NCBI RefSeq assembly: GCF_003597395.2
Contig: NC_133770.1
Span: forward strand, 78,480,414 to 78,544,413
DNA from: Chelonoidis abingdonii
Lineage: Eukaryota > Chordata > Testudines > Testudinidae
Reading direction: 5' to 3'
Length of the DNA stretch: 64,000 nt
The position numbers and the translations under genes are program-made. The notes below the pieces were generated by a model. That model ran no database searches. It was not told the DNA's origin and was given only the letters and a program-made list of their open reading frames with translations. This document shows positions 43,691-56,907 of this stretch, one piece after another (the stretch's first letter is position 1; each line of letters opens with the position of its first letter).

Positions 43691-44580
43691 CTACCCACTG
43701 GTTTGCAAAAGAGGATAGAAGTCCTAATTCTAGTGAGAACTAATTTTATTTCACGTGGAATTGTCCTGTGGTTTTTTGGAGCATTTCTGTTTAAATTGTT
43801 CCTCATTGATTTTTGTGACAGATAGCTATATTTGGATATATGATTTATAGTTTTTTATTAAATCTTTGAGCTTACCTTTTATCATTTATATGTAAATTCC
43901 ATTGCTGATATCGGGGATATTGGGAACACCCAAGCTTTGCCTTGCAGTCTTAACCACATGTATCCTCAGGTGAATTGTATGAATCATTAAGACTAATGAG
44001 TCTGCATTCTGAGTGCAGGATTGGAAGTTAGTGCTTATGGAGGATACAACCAACAGTCCAGCTGTTTGGAAACCTGGGTGAAACATAAATTGCAAAAACA
44101 AGTATTTACTAGAGACTCTCTTCCTTGTGTGTGGCGAGATGTTTTGATTGGCATTCTGGACTTGAAAGATTTCTTGAAATTCTAAGATTTCAGACAGGGA
44201 CAGAGACTCTCTTCTCCCATGCTCTAGGTATATTTCCTTATGATGTATATTAGATGCTCAAATATCACAGTCATGGGCATAATATGATAACCCAAGTAGA
44301 ATAAAATTGTAATGCACTTTCTATGTCCATCTAAACCTGATTTTTGTAGTACTTGTACAAATGTGTTTATTTCTACATTTTTGTCACCTCATTATTTTTC
44401 TGTTTCAGTGATTTTCCAGTATTGTTAGGTAGAACAATTGTTGAAGAAAAAAAAATCACTCTGATAACAGGCAAGGCATAGGGAACAGTTTGAACATTTG
44501 GTCAGGGGCAAAAGAGACTTTGATTCCCCTCGTCGAATGGTGCTTAAAAAATCACTGGCAATTTATGATTTTTATATTTA

Positions 44581-44618
44581 TTCTCTCTCTCTCTCTCTCA
44601 CACTCACACTCACACACA
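44581..44618. repeat. (TC)n to (CACT)n/(CA)n microsatellite
   Basis: Eight or nine TC units run into CACTCACACTCACACACA. Confidence 0.95.
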
Positions 44619-45725
44619 AAATAAAAATGCTGGGGATGGATTAAAGAACTGATTAAAGAAAACCAGAACTGGATGGACATCATCCCTTTGAGTGGAATCA
44701 GCAGTGTGCGCAACTGTATTATGTAGTTTAAAATACTTGGGTAGACTTTTTGGCTTTTTAACCTTTATATTGATTCATTCACAATGTAATAAACAACCTT
44801 AACATTTGCAGGTAGAGGCTTAGAACAAGTGTCTTAGCCATTGTTGCTGTCACTCACAGCAAGAAGCTCTTTTACACCTTGTACTGTAGGAATGTAAGTC
44901 CATGTAGCTTGACAAAGGTAGTTTTGTGTAGATGTTGAAACACAGGGTTATTCATGTTAGCATTTTGATTATAGTGGTGAGTTACAGAGGATGAGCTGGA
45001 ATGGCTGTGATGTGTGTGATGTTACAGTGGAATGTACAAAGTTAGATGACGAAAAGAACTTTTACCTAACTAAGAAGCTTTGAAGTTGCATAAACAGCTG
45101 AAACTTAAAGCAAACGTTCAGCTGCTTTCATTCTATTTTCTAACATTGTCTTCAGCTAACTCTCTAATAAATTTGGTTTCTTTTGCTTTACCACAGTTGT
45201 GAAACAGGGAAGCTTGGCTGGAGTTTGACTACATTAGTTTTCATGGGGCTCAGTTTTCCTAATGTTTCTACTCCATATTGGGACAACACAGAATCATTCC
45301 AAGAACTTGATTCTGCACGTCACACATGCAGAAGAATGAATGAAAAATGACAACAAGGGAGGAAGGACAAGGGAAACTGATCCCACATGGATCAGAGCAT
45401 TTTTGTGTTTTCACCAAATTATTCCTGCTGCTAAAAGTGGGGAGACAATCGGAACAAGTAGTTTTAAGCCTAAGTGCTCTGCCTTTGATCCTTTTCTACC
45501 ATGAACTCTTCCAAGTAAGGAAACAGACACACACAAGGCTTGAGATTTACTTCCACTCAGTGTGGAAAACTGTACCTAGTAATGCATCTTACGTGCATAG
45601 CCGCCACGCACATTTGTGCTGGAGCACATCAGTCTTGTGCTCCTGCTGTGCAATGTACAAGGAAGTGCAGGATCTACGTGCAAATATAATGTGGTTAATT
45701 CAGAGTTCTTTTTTTAAAAAAAGGG

Positions 45726-47033
45726 TAGGGCTGTCAATTAATCACAGTTAACTCACGCGATTAACTCAAAAAAATTCATCGCAATTAATCGCACTTAGTA
45801 GATGACCAATGGAAATTTATTAAATATTTTTGGTTGTTTTTCTACATTTTCAATATTGATTTCAATTACAACACAGAATACAAAGTGCACAGTGCTCACT
45901 TTATATTATTATTTTTGTTACCAATATATGCAATGTAAAAATGATAAACGAAAGAAATAGTATTTTTCAATTCACTTTATACAAGTACTGAAGTGCAATC
46001 TCTTTATTGTGAAAGTGTAACTTTCAAATGCAGATTTTTGGGGGGTTTACATAACCAAACAATGTAAAACTTTAGAGCCTACAAGTCCACTCATATGGCA
46101 TTCTGCTATATATTTCATGTCATAGCAGTCTCGGATGATGACCCAGCACATGTTGTTCATTTTAAGAACACTGCAGATCTGAGAAAAGGCTAAGAAGGTA
46201 CCAATATGAGATTTCTAAAGATAGCTACAGCATTCGAACCAAGGTTTAAGAATCTGAAGTTCCATCCAAAATCTGAGAGGGACAAGGTGTGGCGCATGCT
46301 TTCAGAAGTCTTAAAAGAGCAACACTCCGATGTGGAAACTACAGAACCCAAACCACCTGTTAGTGGCCTCTGACTCAGATGATGAAAATGAATATATGTC
46401 AGTCCATACTGCTTTGGATTATCATCAAGCAGAACCCATCATCAACATGAAAGCATGTCCTCTGGAATGGTGGTTGGAGCATGAAGGGATATATGAATCT
46501 TTAGTGCATCTGGCACGTAAATATCTTGCAACACCTGCTACAACAGTGCCATGCAAACGCCTGTTCTCACTTTCAGGTGACATTGTAAACAAGAAGCAGG
46601 CAGCGTTATCTCCTGCAAATTGTAACCAGCCTTGTTTGCCTGAGTGATTGGCTAACCAAGAAGTAGGACTGAGTGGACTTGTAGGCTTTAAAGTTTTACA
46701 TTGTTTTATTTTTGAATGCAGTTTTTTTTGTACAGAAGTCTACATTTGTAAGTTCAACTTTCATGATAAAGAGATTGCACAGTATTTCTATGAGGTGAAT
46801 TGAAAAATACATTTTTTTTGTTTTTTACTGTGCAAATATTTGTAATAAAAAATAAAGTGAGCATAGTACACTTTGTATTCTGCATTGTAACTGAAATGAA
46901 TATATTTAAAAATGTAGTAAACATCCAAAAATATTTCAAATAAATGGTATTCTATTGTTGTTTAACAGAGCGATTAATCACGATACATTTTTGAAATTGC
47001 GTGATTAATTTTTTTAATCATTTGACAGCCCTA
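45726..47033 (+). mobile_element. hAT transposon with internal deletion, 1.3 kb
   Basis: The inverted ends TAGGGCTGTCAATTAATC and GATTAATTTT...TTTGACAGCCCTA enclose about 1.3 kb. Subterminal sequences are rich in ATTAATCGC in both directions. Further in, blocks such as TTTAAAGTTTTACATTG and its complement recur at both ends, giving long inverted flanks. The 8-bp flanks AAAAAGGG and AAAAAAAG match at 6 of 8. Only the last part of the transposase remains (46330-46647). Most of the catalytic core is deleted, so the copy cannot move itself. Confidence 0.85.
46330..46647 (+). pseudogene. hAT transposase C-terminal dimerisation domain (fragment)
   Basis: The frame reads DPL-like CPLEWWLEHEGIYESLVHL, then ARKYLATPATTVPCKRLFSL and SGDIVNKKQAALSP. 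This is the hATC dimerisation domain of the hAT (Ac/ZBED-like) family: W-W, then LARKYL-P-T-V-R-FS-G-I-KR-L. The usual SERVFS is CKRLFS here. Upstream, 46140-46330 holds frame-broken coding pieces (LRKG, FEPRFKNLKFHPK-like) joined by deletion. The BED zinc finger and the DDE core are missing. The domain ends inside the transposon, before the 3' inverted end. Confidence 0.85.
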
Positions 47034-50000
47034 AAAAAAAGATGAACCCATCTTTGGATTGCACCTAGTTACATAAAAGCCTATGATGGAGAGGCTGGCC
47101 AATCACATCAGAAAAACTCACCTTCCCTAAGCTTGATTTTTGAATCTCTTATCTGCACCATGGATCTCCATTGCACATTCAACACATGTTCCAGGTATGG
47201 AACTTTCTGATCTCAACTGGAATTCTGTGCACTGGTCCCCAGCAGAATATACAGCAGACACCTGTCATACAGGTAAGAGATGTGCACTGCTGATTGGAGA
47301 AAAAAATATGCCCAAAAGATTGCCAACCAAGAACATCTGGTTAGTTTTAAAAATGGGAAGTGGTTTTGAATAATCTCATCTGTGTACAGTTTAGAATGTG
47401 TCTCATAAAGTTTTGAATTTCATGTTTGAATGTTCTAGATCTCTCTCTCGATCTCTCTCTCTATTTCCTTTTGCTGTCTTTTCAGCTGAATATCCTGAGT
47501 TCTCTGTTTGCAGAGGTAGGTTCCTGTAACTGTAAATTATGCATGGATACAGTGCAGGAATGTTGTGACTTCTGTTGTTTTGTATGAGGAAAAAGGCATT
47601 CTGCAATAATGACATGAAAGTGAATGTTTGCCAAGAGGTTCTTTTCTAGAGATAGTGATAGTCACGTCTGTAAGACTATAATATGGGAACAGTCCAGGTT
47701 TTGGATTCACTCACTGCAACTCTCCAATCCTGAACTATCAAAATAATGTAATGGAGAGGTTTGCAGTATTAGGTTTTCAGTTTAACAGCAGTGCCAATGG
47801 GGAAATGATAAGCATTAAGAAATAAGAATATGATTGTTGAATTTGTAACTTGGAGCAGGACTAAATGGCTCTTTGCTGTTATTTCAGCCAAAATGGTTTG
47901 TCTCATATTGTGCAGTGGCTGAAGCTTTACAGTAATTTTGTCTAGTAACATTCTGGTTATTTTACACTAGGGCCAATTTGGGGGGCTGTATATCTCCTTC
48001 TTTCTATTGTGCTTGGCCTCACACACTATTTGAAATAGAAGATAGAGAGACTGTTAGCATCTCTTTCTGATTTTGATGTTACAGATTTCCCCTTTGTTCT
48101 ATATTAACTTTAGTAAGATTAGGACTTTTTTCTTAATTTAAATTTTTGTTATCTCATGTTGCCACCAAATCAATCAGAAAAATCATTCCTATTAATACAG
48201 AGTATCTGTAGAGGCCAACATTGATTTCTCCCTTGCTGTTGCTTATTAAAAAGTTCCCTGGTGTGAGGAAGATGCTAACTAGAAACTAATATGCATCATC
48301 GTATTGTATACTTTTCACTGTTCAGACAAAGAGAAGCTAGGACATGTTTTGCATAAAGAGTTTATGCGCTCCCTTGTTAAATTTGAAAAAGGATGTTCTC
48401 CCAATTTTCATTTCCAGTGGTGGAGAGTAGAGGCTTTAGACAATTATTTTGAAGTTGTTTACTGAGGTCAGTGAAGAATCAAGTTGGTTTTGCAATGGCG
48501 ATTTGCATGTCAGAAATATTTATATTTCCTGCTGTGCTAATTAATATTGTTTGTGCTGTTGGAAAGACAGGTGCTTGTCAGCACCAAAAAGCAGTCTGCC
48601 AACAGGTCTGACTAGTAAAGAGAGTGATAGCTAGCAAAATTGTTTTAATAAGGTCTTGAGCTTTTCCAGCAAGAAATATTTTAGAAACAGAATCATGGTT
48701 CTCAAAGAGGGCCTTTTTCTGTTGACAAATTGCTGACTGTTGAGTACTGATAGTGGTGGTCTCTTCCAAACAATGAGCTAAGTCCCAAAAGACAATTGTC
48801 TAAAGGCAGGAAAGCATAGAGGAATATGAGTAGAACAGGAAGCAGCAAATACTCATCTACAAATATAAAAATGCGTGGTTTTGATGCACTGAGTAAGGAT
48901 CATTGGTGGGTGTTTCAGAAAAGCCAATACTGTTGTACCTACCCATGTGTCCTGAAGAAATTTCCCTCTTGACTCAAAATTTAGAGGCCATTTAGTCCTC
49001 TCCATGTGATCAAGAATCATTATAGTTCAGCTTGTAATCCCATTCACAAGGGTAAATATTGCCTCCCTCTCTACTCTGATAACTTGTTGGTCAAGGACTC
49101 CTTATAGCAACTAAAGCATTAAAGGCCTTTGCCGCCATTGGCTTGTCAACACTCTGCAGAGAAAGAAGGAAGAAACCTCCAAAGAGAGACCCTGTGCCAT
49201 ATAGCATAGCTGTGCCTGCTGGTATTTTAGACACCAGTTATCCCCACACCTCACTTCCCTGAGGCTGCTCTATATTATGCAGGGAGCACTCTAACCATCA
49301 GCTCCTCCCCAGGTGTGTTCTTCACAGCACAACCTCAACAGGTCTTGTATCAAGCGTAGCTTGGTCAGACTTGAGGATTTGGCCCTCTGTTTTTGTGATG
49401 TTTGCCCCCACCAAATATGTATTTTTAAGATGCGGTTTTAAAGTAGTATTTCCTCCCACCCTAACACTGGTGAATGCCTAATTCTGTGTGTGAATATAGG
49501 CCACTGGCTTACTTTCTAATCTCTGTAAAAGTTGGTTTGCCGTGATTAAGTAGTCCTAAACATTCCTCAGTGACGCCAACAGCTCTGGAATTTAAAAGTA
49601 AATTGCTTCTGGGAGAAACAAATCAAACTTGCTGTGCAGAACTACAGAAAGGCCATTGAAACGTATTACTCTGCACTTCCTTGGTGGAATAAATTGGAAG
49701 TTCCAGCAATGTTTCTTCCAACAGTGTCAGATCCAGTGATGTTTAGATTAATTTTAGGTTTAGATTGAGTTTCTTTCCTAATTTCAGCCTACCCCAAAAG
49801 TAATCTATTTTCCAGTATTTTCTATGAAAATACCTGCTGTAAATGACTGTACTTATGTGAAAATGTAAGGCAGTAGTTGAATGGCTATGAAAAGGGATGG
49901 ACAAACAGGTTTGGAGAAGATAAGAACTTGACCCTGAATCATTGTCCAGAACTCAGATCAGACCTGAATTTGAACATCTTTCTAAGTTTGAAAAATTTGG

Positions 50001-50390
50001 ATAATGTTTATCTCCTATTATTTTTCATTTTTTACACACCTCTCCACTTACTTTTTCTGGTTAGAATTAGAAGCAGAGGTGTCAGAATAGCAAGATAGAC
50101 TCTTTCTAGATAATAATTCCAGCCCAACCAGAAGAAAGAAGTACTGTAATTTTAAGAGAGCTTTTTCTTGCAAGGTTTTTACTTTAGTTATGCAGAATAA
50201 AAAAGGTTTGGAAAACATCAGAAATGTAGGGTCCTTATACCTTCAAACTCATTGAGGTTTGTCCATCATTATGATGGAAAAAAACTATAGAAAGAATTAA
50301 TGGAATGTAACCTAACTGGCACAAGGAAAAGAGAGTCTGCATTTGTGAGGAGCTTTGTATTGTATGGCTGAAGGGGTGCATGGTGTGGTG

Positions 50391-50434
50391 TTTTTTTGTT
50401 TTTTGTTTTTGTTTTTGTTTTTGTTTTTTTTTTT
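50391..50434. repeat. (GTTTTT)n microsatellite
   Basis: A T-rich run with G every six or so bases: TTTTTTTG, TTTTTTG and four GTTTTT units. Confidence 0.9.
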
Positions 50435-50627
50435 CATGTATAAGATCCAAGTTGATTTCACATGTAGCTTTGGGGATTGATTTCCCATTTACACGAAGGC
50501 CACTTTATACCATTCTGGCAGTGTAAAGTGCCCTAAGTGTGGATATACTTATAATTTACACTTCAGCTTTTTCCATATCAACAGGAGTCATCAGATTCTC
50601 AACTTTCTTAATCAAAATGTTCAAAAT

Positions 50628-50644
50628 GAATGAATGAATGAATG
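50628..50644. repeat. (GAAT)n microsatellite
   Basis: Four GAAT units followed by two imperfect GTTGAAT units. Confidence 0.9.
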
Positions 50645-51189
50645 TTGAATGTTGAAAAAAATACTGTTCCCTGTTAGATCAGCTCTTGTATGATGGAACT
50701 GTTCCTTTTTCTAAGCTATTTTTCATCATGGCCACTGTATTATATTGAAAAAAATATTTTGTTCTTGTGGTTGTAGCTTTATCACAGTGCAAGTTTTGTC
50801 TAATTCATTGTAACACAGCTGGAATCCTCACGAGATTTTGGTTATAAATTCTCTGCTACTTGTAACCTTCCCCTGAATTATCACCATTTCTAATGTTAAA
50901 TTATGTCACTGATTTTCCCCCCTAATGATCACAGCATCATCATGTCTCTCTCGTACCCCAAGACAGGCTTTTGTGGGCCATGAAAACCATAGTCCCAGGT
51001 CCCATTTGGAGAGGTCCCTAGATACTGCAGAAATGCAATTTGGGCTGCCTCTGATAGCACCAGGAGTGCAGCAAGCTCTCTCTCAGATAGATGCCAAAAC
51101 TGGAGTCAGTACTGCTGCTGAGCACCCAATGGGATCTTTGGACCCCAGGAATAAAAATTCAATAACATGACAAGCACCATGAGTTTAGT

Positions 51190-51345
51190 GGACAAACCGT
51201 GAAACTGAAACCCAAAGACTCCAGCATTTTAATACTGATTCAAACACTGGTTCCTTCTGCAGCCTTGGTCACTTGAGCGTTCTCTCTTAGTTTCCCTATG
51301 CATTAAAAAAAGGATAATAATGTTTACTTAGATCACGTAGGGGAT
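51190..51345 (+). repeat. MIR-like CORE-SINE, sense
   Basis: GCAGCCTTGGTCACTTGAGC, then TCTCTTAGTTTCCCTATGCA, then GGATAATAATGTTTACTTAG follow the sense MIR consensus with moderate divergence. Confidence 0.55.
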
Positions 51346-54300
51346 CATGATAATTGTTTATAAATGACACCTATATTGTATGTGTGCTAAAAATGCATGC
51401 AATTACATGCAAACCCTGCCAGAGGCCAGGATCCTCATGGCCCTCAGACAATCAACTTATTTGGACAATTGTCCCTTGGTATTTTTTTTTCAAATTTCTG
51501 TTGTTATGCACAAAGCCTAATTCAAGCAACTGGTCTCCATTTCTGCAGTGGGAGGTGTGATTGGAGAGGGTAAGCAAAATATCCCTCCTTCCACGCACTT
51601 TTATGGAAAATGAACCCATTGTATTTATGGTATATCATTTAACTACCCTGTGCGTGTTAGTATGGTCATGTTGGGCAGCAGGCAGTTATGTTTGGATGGA
51701 GAAGGGGAGCTGCTAAATATCATTTTGCAGGTCTTTGCCCCAGAAAGTGAAGGCTGTCTCTCACGGATGAAAGAGGAAAGCAACTAATATAATATTACAA
51801 CCTAATATTGAATACAATGGGAATATAAGAAGCCGCTTGAACGGTGGGTGGCAAAGCACAATCTTTTATTGTGGATTTAGCAGTAATGACTGTCTCTTAC
51901 CATTCACTCTGTCAGAGAGAAGAGCCTCCCTAATTTCCTCCCTCAGAAAGGCAGATGCTTATGAGTATGCTGAGCATAGTCTAGTATCACAAATTATAAT
52001 AAAATAAGTGATAACACAGCATGCTTGGCTTGAGGTCTATAGTTTTTCAATGCTAAACATTATTTACTTTGTACAATGAACATAAAAACCTTGGAATGGA
52101 TTATAATGTAGAAACATGGTAATACTGATGATTTACCAGATGTCATACTCCAGATAGTGCTTGTTACCATTATCAAATCAATAAATACTGGGTTTTGAAC
52201 AGTGCTGAAATGTGGAATAAATACTAAAGAATGTCCAGGGTTATTGTCACATATGCACATTTGCTTTATGAAAAGTAACATACATGTGGATTTACTGACA
52301 TGGTTTGTTATTACAAGAATCATAGTCAGAGGAAAGGTGATGAAATTGTGACATTTCTGGTACTTATAGCAACAGAACATAATGAAAGTTGTGGGCTCCG
52401 GATGAATCTGTGTTTAGCCCATCCTTGTTGTAAGCGGTTTTCCGTTTCCCAGTAATGCACTACAAGCAAAAGCAGATATTTCAGTTGTGTTCATTTCTCT
52501 GCAGATTTTGCAAACTCAGTGCAGTTTGGGTAAGAAAAGGCAAGACATGTTTATAGGAGATAGGTATCATTTTCAGTTTATTTATTTGCAAATGCGCTTT
52601 TCTAAGGCTGCCTGCCATTTCTCATTACGTTCTCGCTCTAATTTATATTGTATGCCCCTTATACTCCTATTATATAATAATCATAATACATTCATGATCA
52701 GCTACTGGGTCTTTTTCATTTCTTATTTCTATGATATTGTGTCCTATTCATGGGCCAAAATAGGAGTCTGAAATTTGAACCCTTCAGAATTTTGGTGGAC
52801 CGGGGAATTAGATTCAAGTCCTTAACAGAACATGATGAATAACTAGTTTTTGGGTTCAATGGAAATTCTGGAAAAAAAAATCAGTTTGGGTCAAACTGAA
52901 ACTATAAATTCAAAAAATTGAAAAAATTAACAAAAAATTTGTTTCAGGTTTGAAAAAATATTTCTTTTGACTTTTGCCTAGCGAGATCTGAACAAGCGCC
53001 TATGTTTTTGGTTCCAGGTTGGATGGATAAAAGGGGAGAGGGGCTATTTTCTCATTTGAGGTGAGATGCAGCTGGAATCTTATAAGAAAAAGCCAAACTT
53101 TTCCAAAAATCTAAATACTTCACTGGAAGATGGCAGGGGTCTCAGAAGATATGCTTTATTGCAAAATTTTGACTATTAAATGCAAAAATATCACAAGAAC
53201 AGTTGATGATGATCAATGGGCTTGAATCCAAATCTGAACTAATTCTGATTGGGACTTGAGGCCCTGTGAAATAACATATCTTCCTTGGTCCATCTCTACT
53301 AAATATGTAGTTTTGCAGTGTGTTATGTTAATTGAATATTTGAAATAATTCCAATTATCTGCTACTCCATGTATTACGGTGCTAGAATATCCATTATTTT
53401 GGTTTCTTAGTATTCTGATCTCCTATAGAATAGCTCTCCAATTTTTTTTTTGGTACAAATTATGGACACTTCTTCAGTTAATACAGACAAGCTACTTTCT
53501 GTCTCCCAGTTCCAATCCTAAATTCTTGACATGAAAGAAGAAAGATTGGGATAGCATTCTGGAGACAATATGAAAATAATTTTGCTTTAGTTCAATGTTT
53601 GTGGCTGTTTGGTTGTATCCCTCCAATTGACATCTGTCCTGCTCATTTCGTCCTCTTGGATGGTAGAATTTTATATTTACTAGAGATGAGACTATCCTCA
53701 TTATATAAGCCCTCACTGCTCTGGACTACAACTATCAGGAAGCATCCTTCATTCATGAATGACGCATGTTTCATGACTATAACTGAAGCAACTCTGAGGA
53801 CCACATGGCAACGTTTTGCAATTGCTAGTCACTCAATCTGTAGTGGGGCCACTGGGCACTGTTTGAGAACTATTGTAACATACAAGTATATGTTCAAAAT
53901 TGTTTAGATAGTCCCCATGTTTGACTTAAATGTTTAAATCCTAGAACTCTGTTCTGTTTCTGGCCATATTTTCAGAATGTTCTGAATGGTCTCAATGTTA
54001 ATGTTTTCAGAATGGCATCTCCCTGCCACGTCCCACTACTGGAAGCTTGCTGTTCTCCTGATGGAATACCCAGTCCTTTATTATGTCATTACAGGAATAT
54101 AATGATCCCTTTAGTCTTTAATTTTTACTTCATTCTGTAGTGGAATGATAGGATTGTTGAAACTTGAAGCTATTTTCTACCAAGACTATTGCTATTGATT
54201 TACTGAGTGCAGTCAGAATCAAGTCAACCAATTATATAGTGGAAGAAATCAATATAATGCAAAACGGAATGTATCCAAATGTGGAATCAGACATTGCAAT

Positions 54301-55307
54301 AGTTTGAAACTGGAACAATGGGAGACTGGGTCAGGAAGAGGCTTGCAAGGGTGAGTGGATATGAAATGTTACTTTAGAGAGTACTGCTACAAGAGTCCAG
54401 AGCTAGTATCTTAACTCTCCTTAGGCTGTAGTAATGAAGAGTCAGGAATCTTTGCATACCTCTTCTTACAAGGACTAGATGAGGTGGCCAGAAAAGGGAT
54501 TTGAGCTATGCTTTTTAACTGATTTTTTTAATGCTTTTGGTTTCATAAAAAACAAATACATTTCATGACACGATAAAATTTTGAAAACTAGACACTCACA
54601 GCATTTCTAGTGCCATCTGATTCAACCATTCCTAAAATGAAATATCAGAATTTCAAAAGTCTTGTGCTTTGGGAATGTGAACAATTATAGTTATCTGTCC
54701 TGCTCCAATTGGTCTGTAATTTGTTTCACTGCTTATTCCCATTCTCCCATTTACATCCTTGATAAACAGAGGGAAAGAAACCGAACCAGCATCCATTCAA
54801 TCAGACAATAATGAAACGGTTGGTTTTACAAGTTATCTTACATGCACTTTAGTTTTAAACCGCAAATTGTAACAAGCCGCAGATGTCATTATGTAAATTC
54901 ATTCTTATGACAATGATTGCAACCAAATATAGGAAATGCAGTCAGAACTGATTTATTTGCATAAATAGATGTATGAAAGATATAAGTGGTAATAACCAGT
55001 GTTAAATGACTTTATAATCTGATTTCTTTTAAATCAAACAATAATTGCTACAAATACTAATTGAAGGGGATTAACTAGGCATGGGTATAAAAAACAAACA
55101 CAAACCATTCTCAGTACAATTTTAAAGTTCGTATCTTCCTGTACTCCTTGTGTATCTGTGCTGCCCCTGTGCTGTTCAGCATGGTCTTTCACGTTTTAAT
55201 CCATGTGGCCAGTTTTACATATATTGGCACTGATATGCAGTGAAGACACAGACCTTGTAAACTATGGTAGAAGGTAGGTGGTTAAGATAATAGCAGAATA
55301 CTCAATA

Positions 55308-55320
55308 TGTGTGTGTGTGT
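55308..55320. repeat. (GT)n microsatellite, short
   Basis: Six GT units followed by an interrupted ATGTGTG. Confidence 0.85.
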
Positions 55321-56249
55321 ATGTGTGACTATTCTGTTGATGTATTCGGTGCAGTGCTGAATGTACCTCACTTAGCATCATTCATGATAAAGTGAGGATA
55401 TAATGCTAACCGGAGAATAGTGCGGTAGTACAGCAGTTGGTCCTGTGTAAGAGGCCAGACGTTGGCCTAAATCATGCATAATCATTAGTTAGAGGCCTAT
55501 CAGGTCTTCCACTAGCAATATGTTGGGGGAAAAACATTAATTTGGCACTTTTTCCAGGGTGGGACCTACATTCTTTCCCCATTCCTGTTTACTATTGGTC
55601 AAAATGTACATGAGAGCAAATACTTATGTTGTTTCTGCAAGTGGATCATTGAAAATACTTTTCACCAGAGTCCAGTTCAGTGACTCCAGTTTATCCCAAA
55701 TGATACAGTGATCAGATAGGTCAAAAACTGTAGCAGTGACATCACTACAGAGAAATCATAAGGCTAAATACATCTTCTGCGTATTATCATCTAACAAAGA
55801 TTGCAGCTGTTAAATTTGAAAATAAAAAAAGGTAGCCAAGAGGCAAAAGACTGATTGTAGGAAGAGGAGCCCTTGTATATTTTTAAAGCCTTTAATAAAG
55901 CACAACATAAGTGGGAAAATTTTGCCTTCTCAAAGAAAAAAATGCTCTCCAGAGTGTTTGTTTTTTCTTTCTGACAGAGGATTTTCTCTTTCTAGTACCG
56001 ATCTACTCTAGTGCAGAATGGCCCACAGAGTCCAGAAATTGAAAGCAGTGGATTTTTCAGCTGATTTGCTAACAGTGAGAACTCCGTGCAGTCATTGTAG
56101 TGCAACTTCGTTCCCCCAGTCCCATCTCTGTGCATAACAAGAACATACTTTTTATAGGCTGGTGTGTCACAGTTCACCCCAATAGCATCTCTGATCAGTC
56201 TGCCAACAGACATGCAACAGCACTATCTCCCCATCTCCAAAGCTCATTT

Positions 56250-56272
56250 TGTGTGTGTGTGTGTGTGTGTGT
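56250..56272. repeat. (GT)n microsatellite
   Basis: Eleven perfect GT units. Confidence 0.95.
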
Positions 56273-56907
56273 AATCTTAGTAGCATTTTTTATTTTTCGA
56301 ACATAGATGAGAGGTTAAAGATTTAGAACAAAAGGTGATGAAGGAATAGAACAAATGGTATTGTTAGGATGGGCACTCTGCATGACTCTTGGTAGATATT
56401 CAGATCACGTAGTGCAGGTTACATATTTATGAAATATCCCAAGCAGGCACACCAATTGAGTTAAACCCATTAACAGTGACTCTCACAAGAATTCCTACAG
56501 CTTCCCATCACTCAATATCAGGCATTAAGATTGAATGTAGGCATCAACATACAAGATTACAGTCTCTGTAAAACCGACACCAGAGAGGAGAGACGGCAAG
56601 TCATCATCAGGCATAGAATTCTTCTGCTCAGAAAAAATTTGCCTATTTGCTCTGGCATTCCAGCACTCGCAATTCCGTTGGTACTTTAGATCTCCTTGCA
56701 CATCTAGTTAGAAATTGCAGAATTAATATCAGGTTTCCCTGTCACCTCACTTTACTTTGTCAGAGGATTCAAAGAAGGGAAGCTCAACAACAAGTTTTTA
56801 GCAGCTATTTTCTTAAAAGTCTTTTTTTTTCCTTCGTTTAAATGGAAACCTTCTGTCTCCCTGTCAGGTTAAGTTCTTTACGGCTACAGCGGATAAGGAC
56901 ATCTGAG

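Larger units (their letters stand above)
42870..45725. other. RBMS3 intron with a MIR-like SINE and a microsatellite
   Basis: No gene. A loose palindromic repeat with phrases like TTTGAAAATCTGGCC lies at about 43003-43215. A MIR-like SINE is annotated separately. A (TC)n/(CA)n tract is at 44581-44618. The rest is unrecognised. Confidence 0.45.
47034..51189. other. RBMS3 intron, nothing recognised
   Basis: About 4.1 kb without gene or named transposon. It has a (GTTTTT)n tract at 50391-50434 and a (GAAT)n tract at 50628-50644. An old LINE may lie at about 49030-49400, but I could not identify it. Confidence 0.45.
51346..56907. other. RBMS3 intron, unrecognised, possible conserved part
   Basis: About 5.6 kb with no gene or named transposon. 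GT microsatellites lie at 55308-55320 and 56250-56272. The stretch at about 54690-55090 has unique-sequence texture with clustered homeodomain-like TAAT sites and an octamer-like ATTTGCATAA; it is a candidate conserved noncoding element, not confirmed. Confidence 0.4.

Noticed and set aside
45347..45751. 134-codon plus-strand frame just before the hAT element
   Set aside because: No recognisable domain, and the frame runs into the transposon end. Probably chance.
49030..49400. Possible LINE remnant
   Set aside because: No recognisable motif or terminal repeat; left as unrecognised intron.
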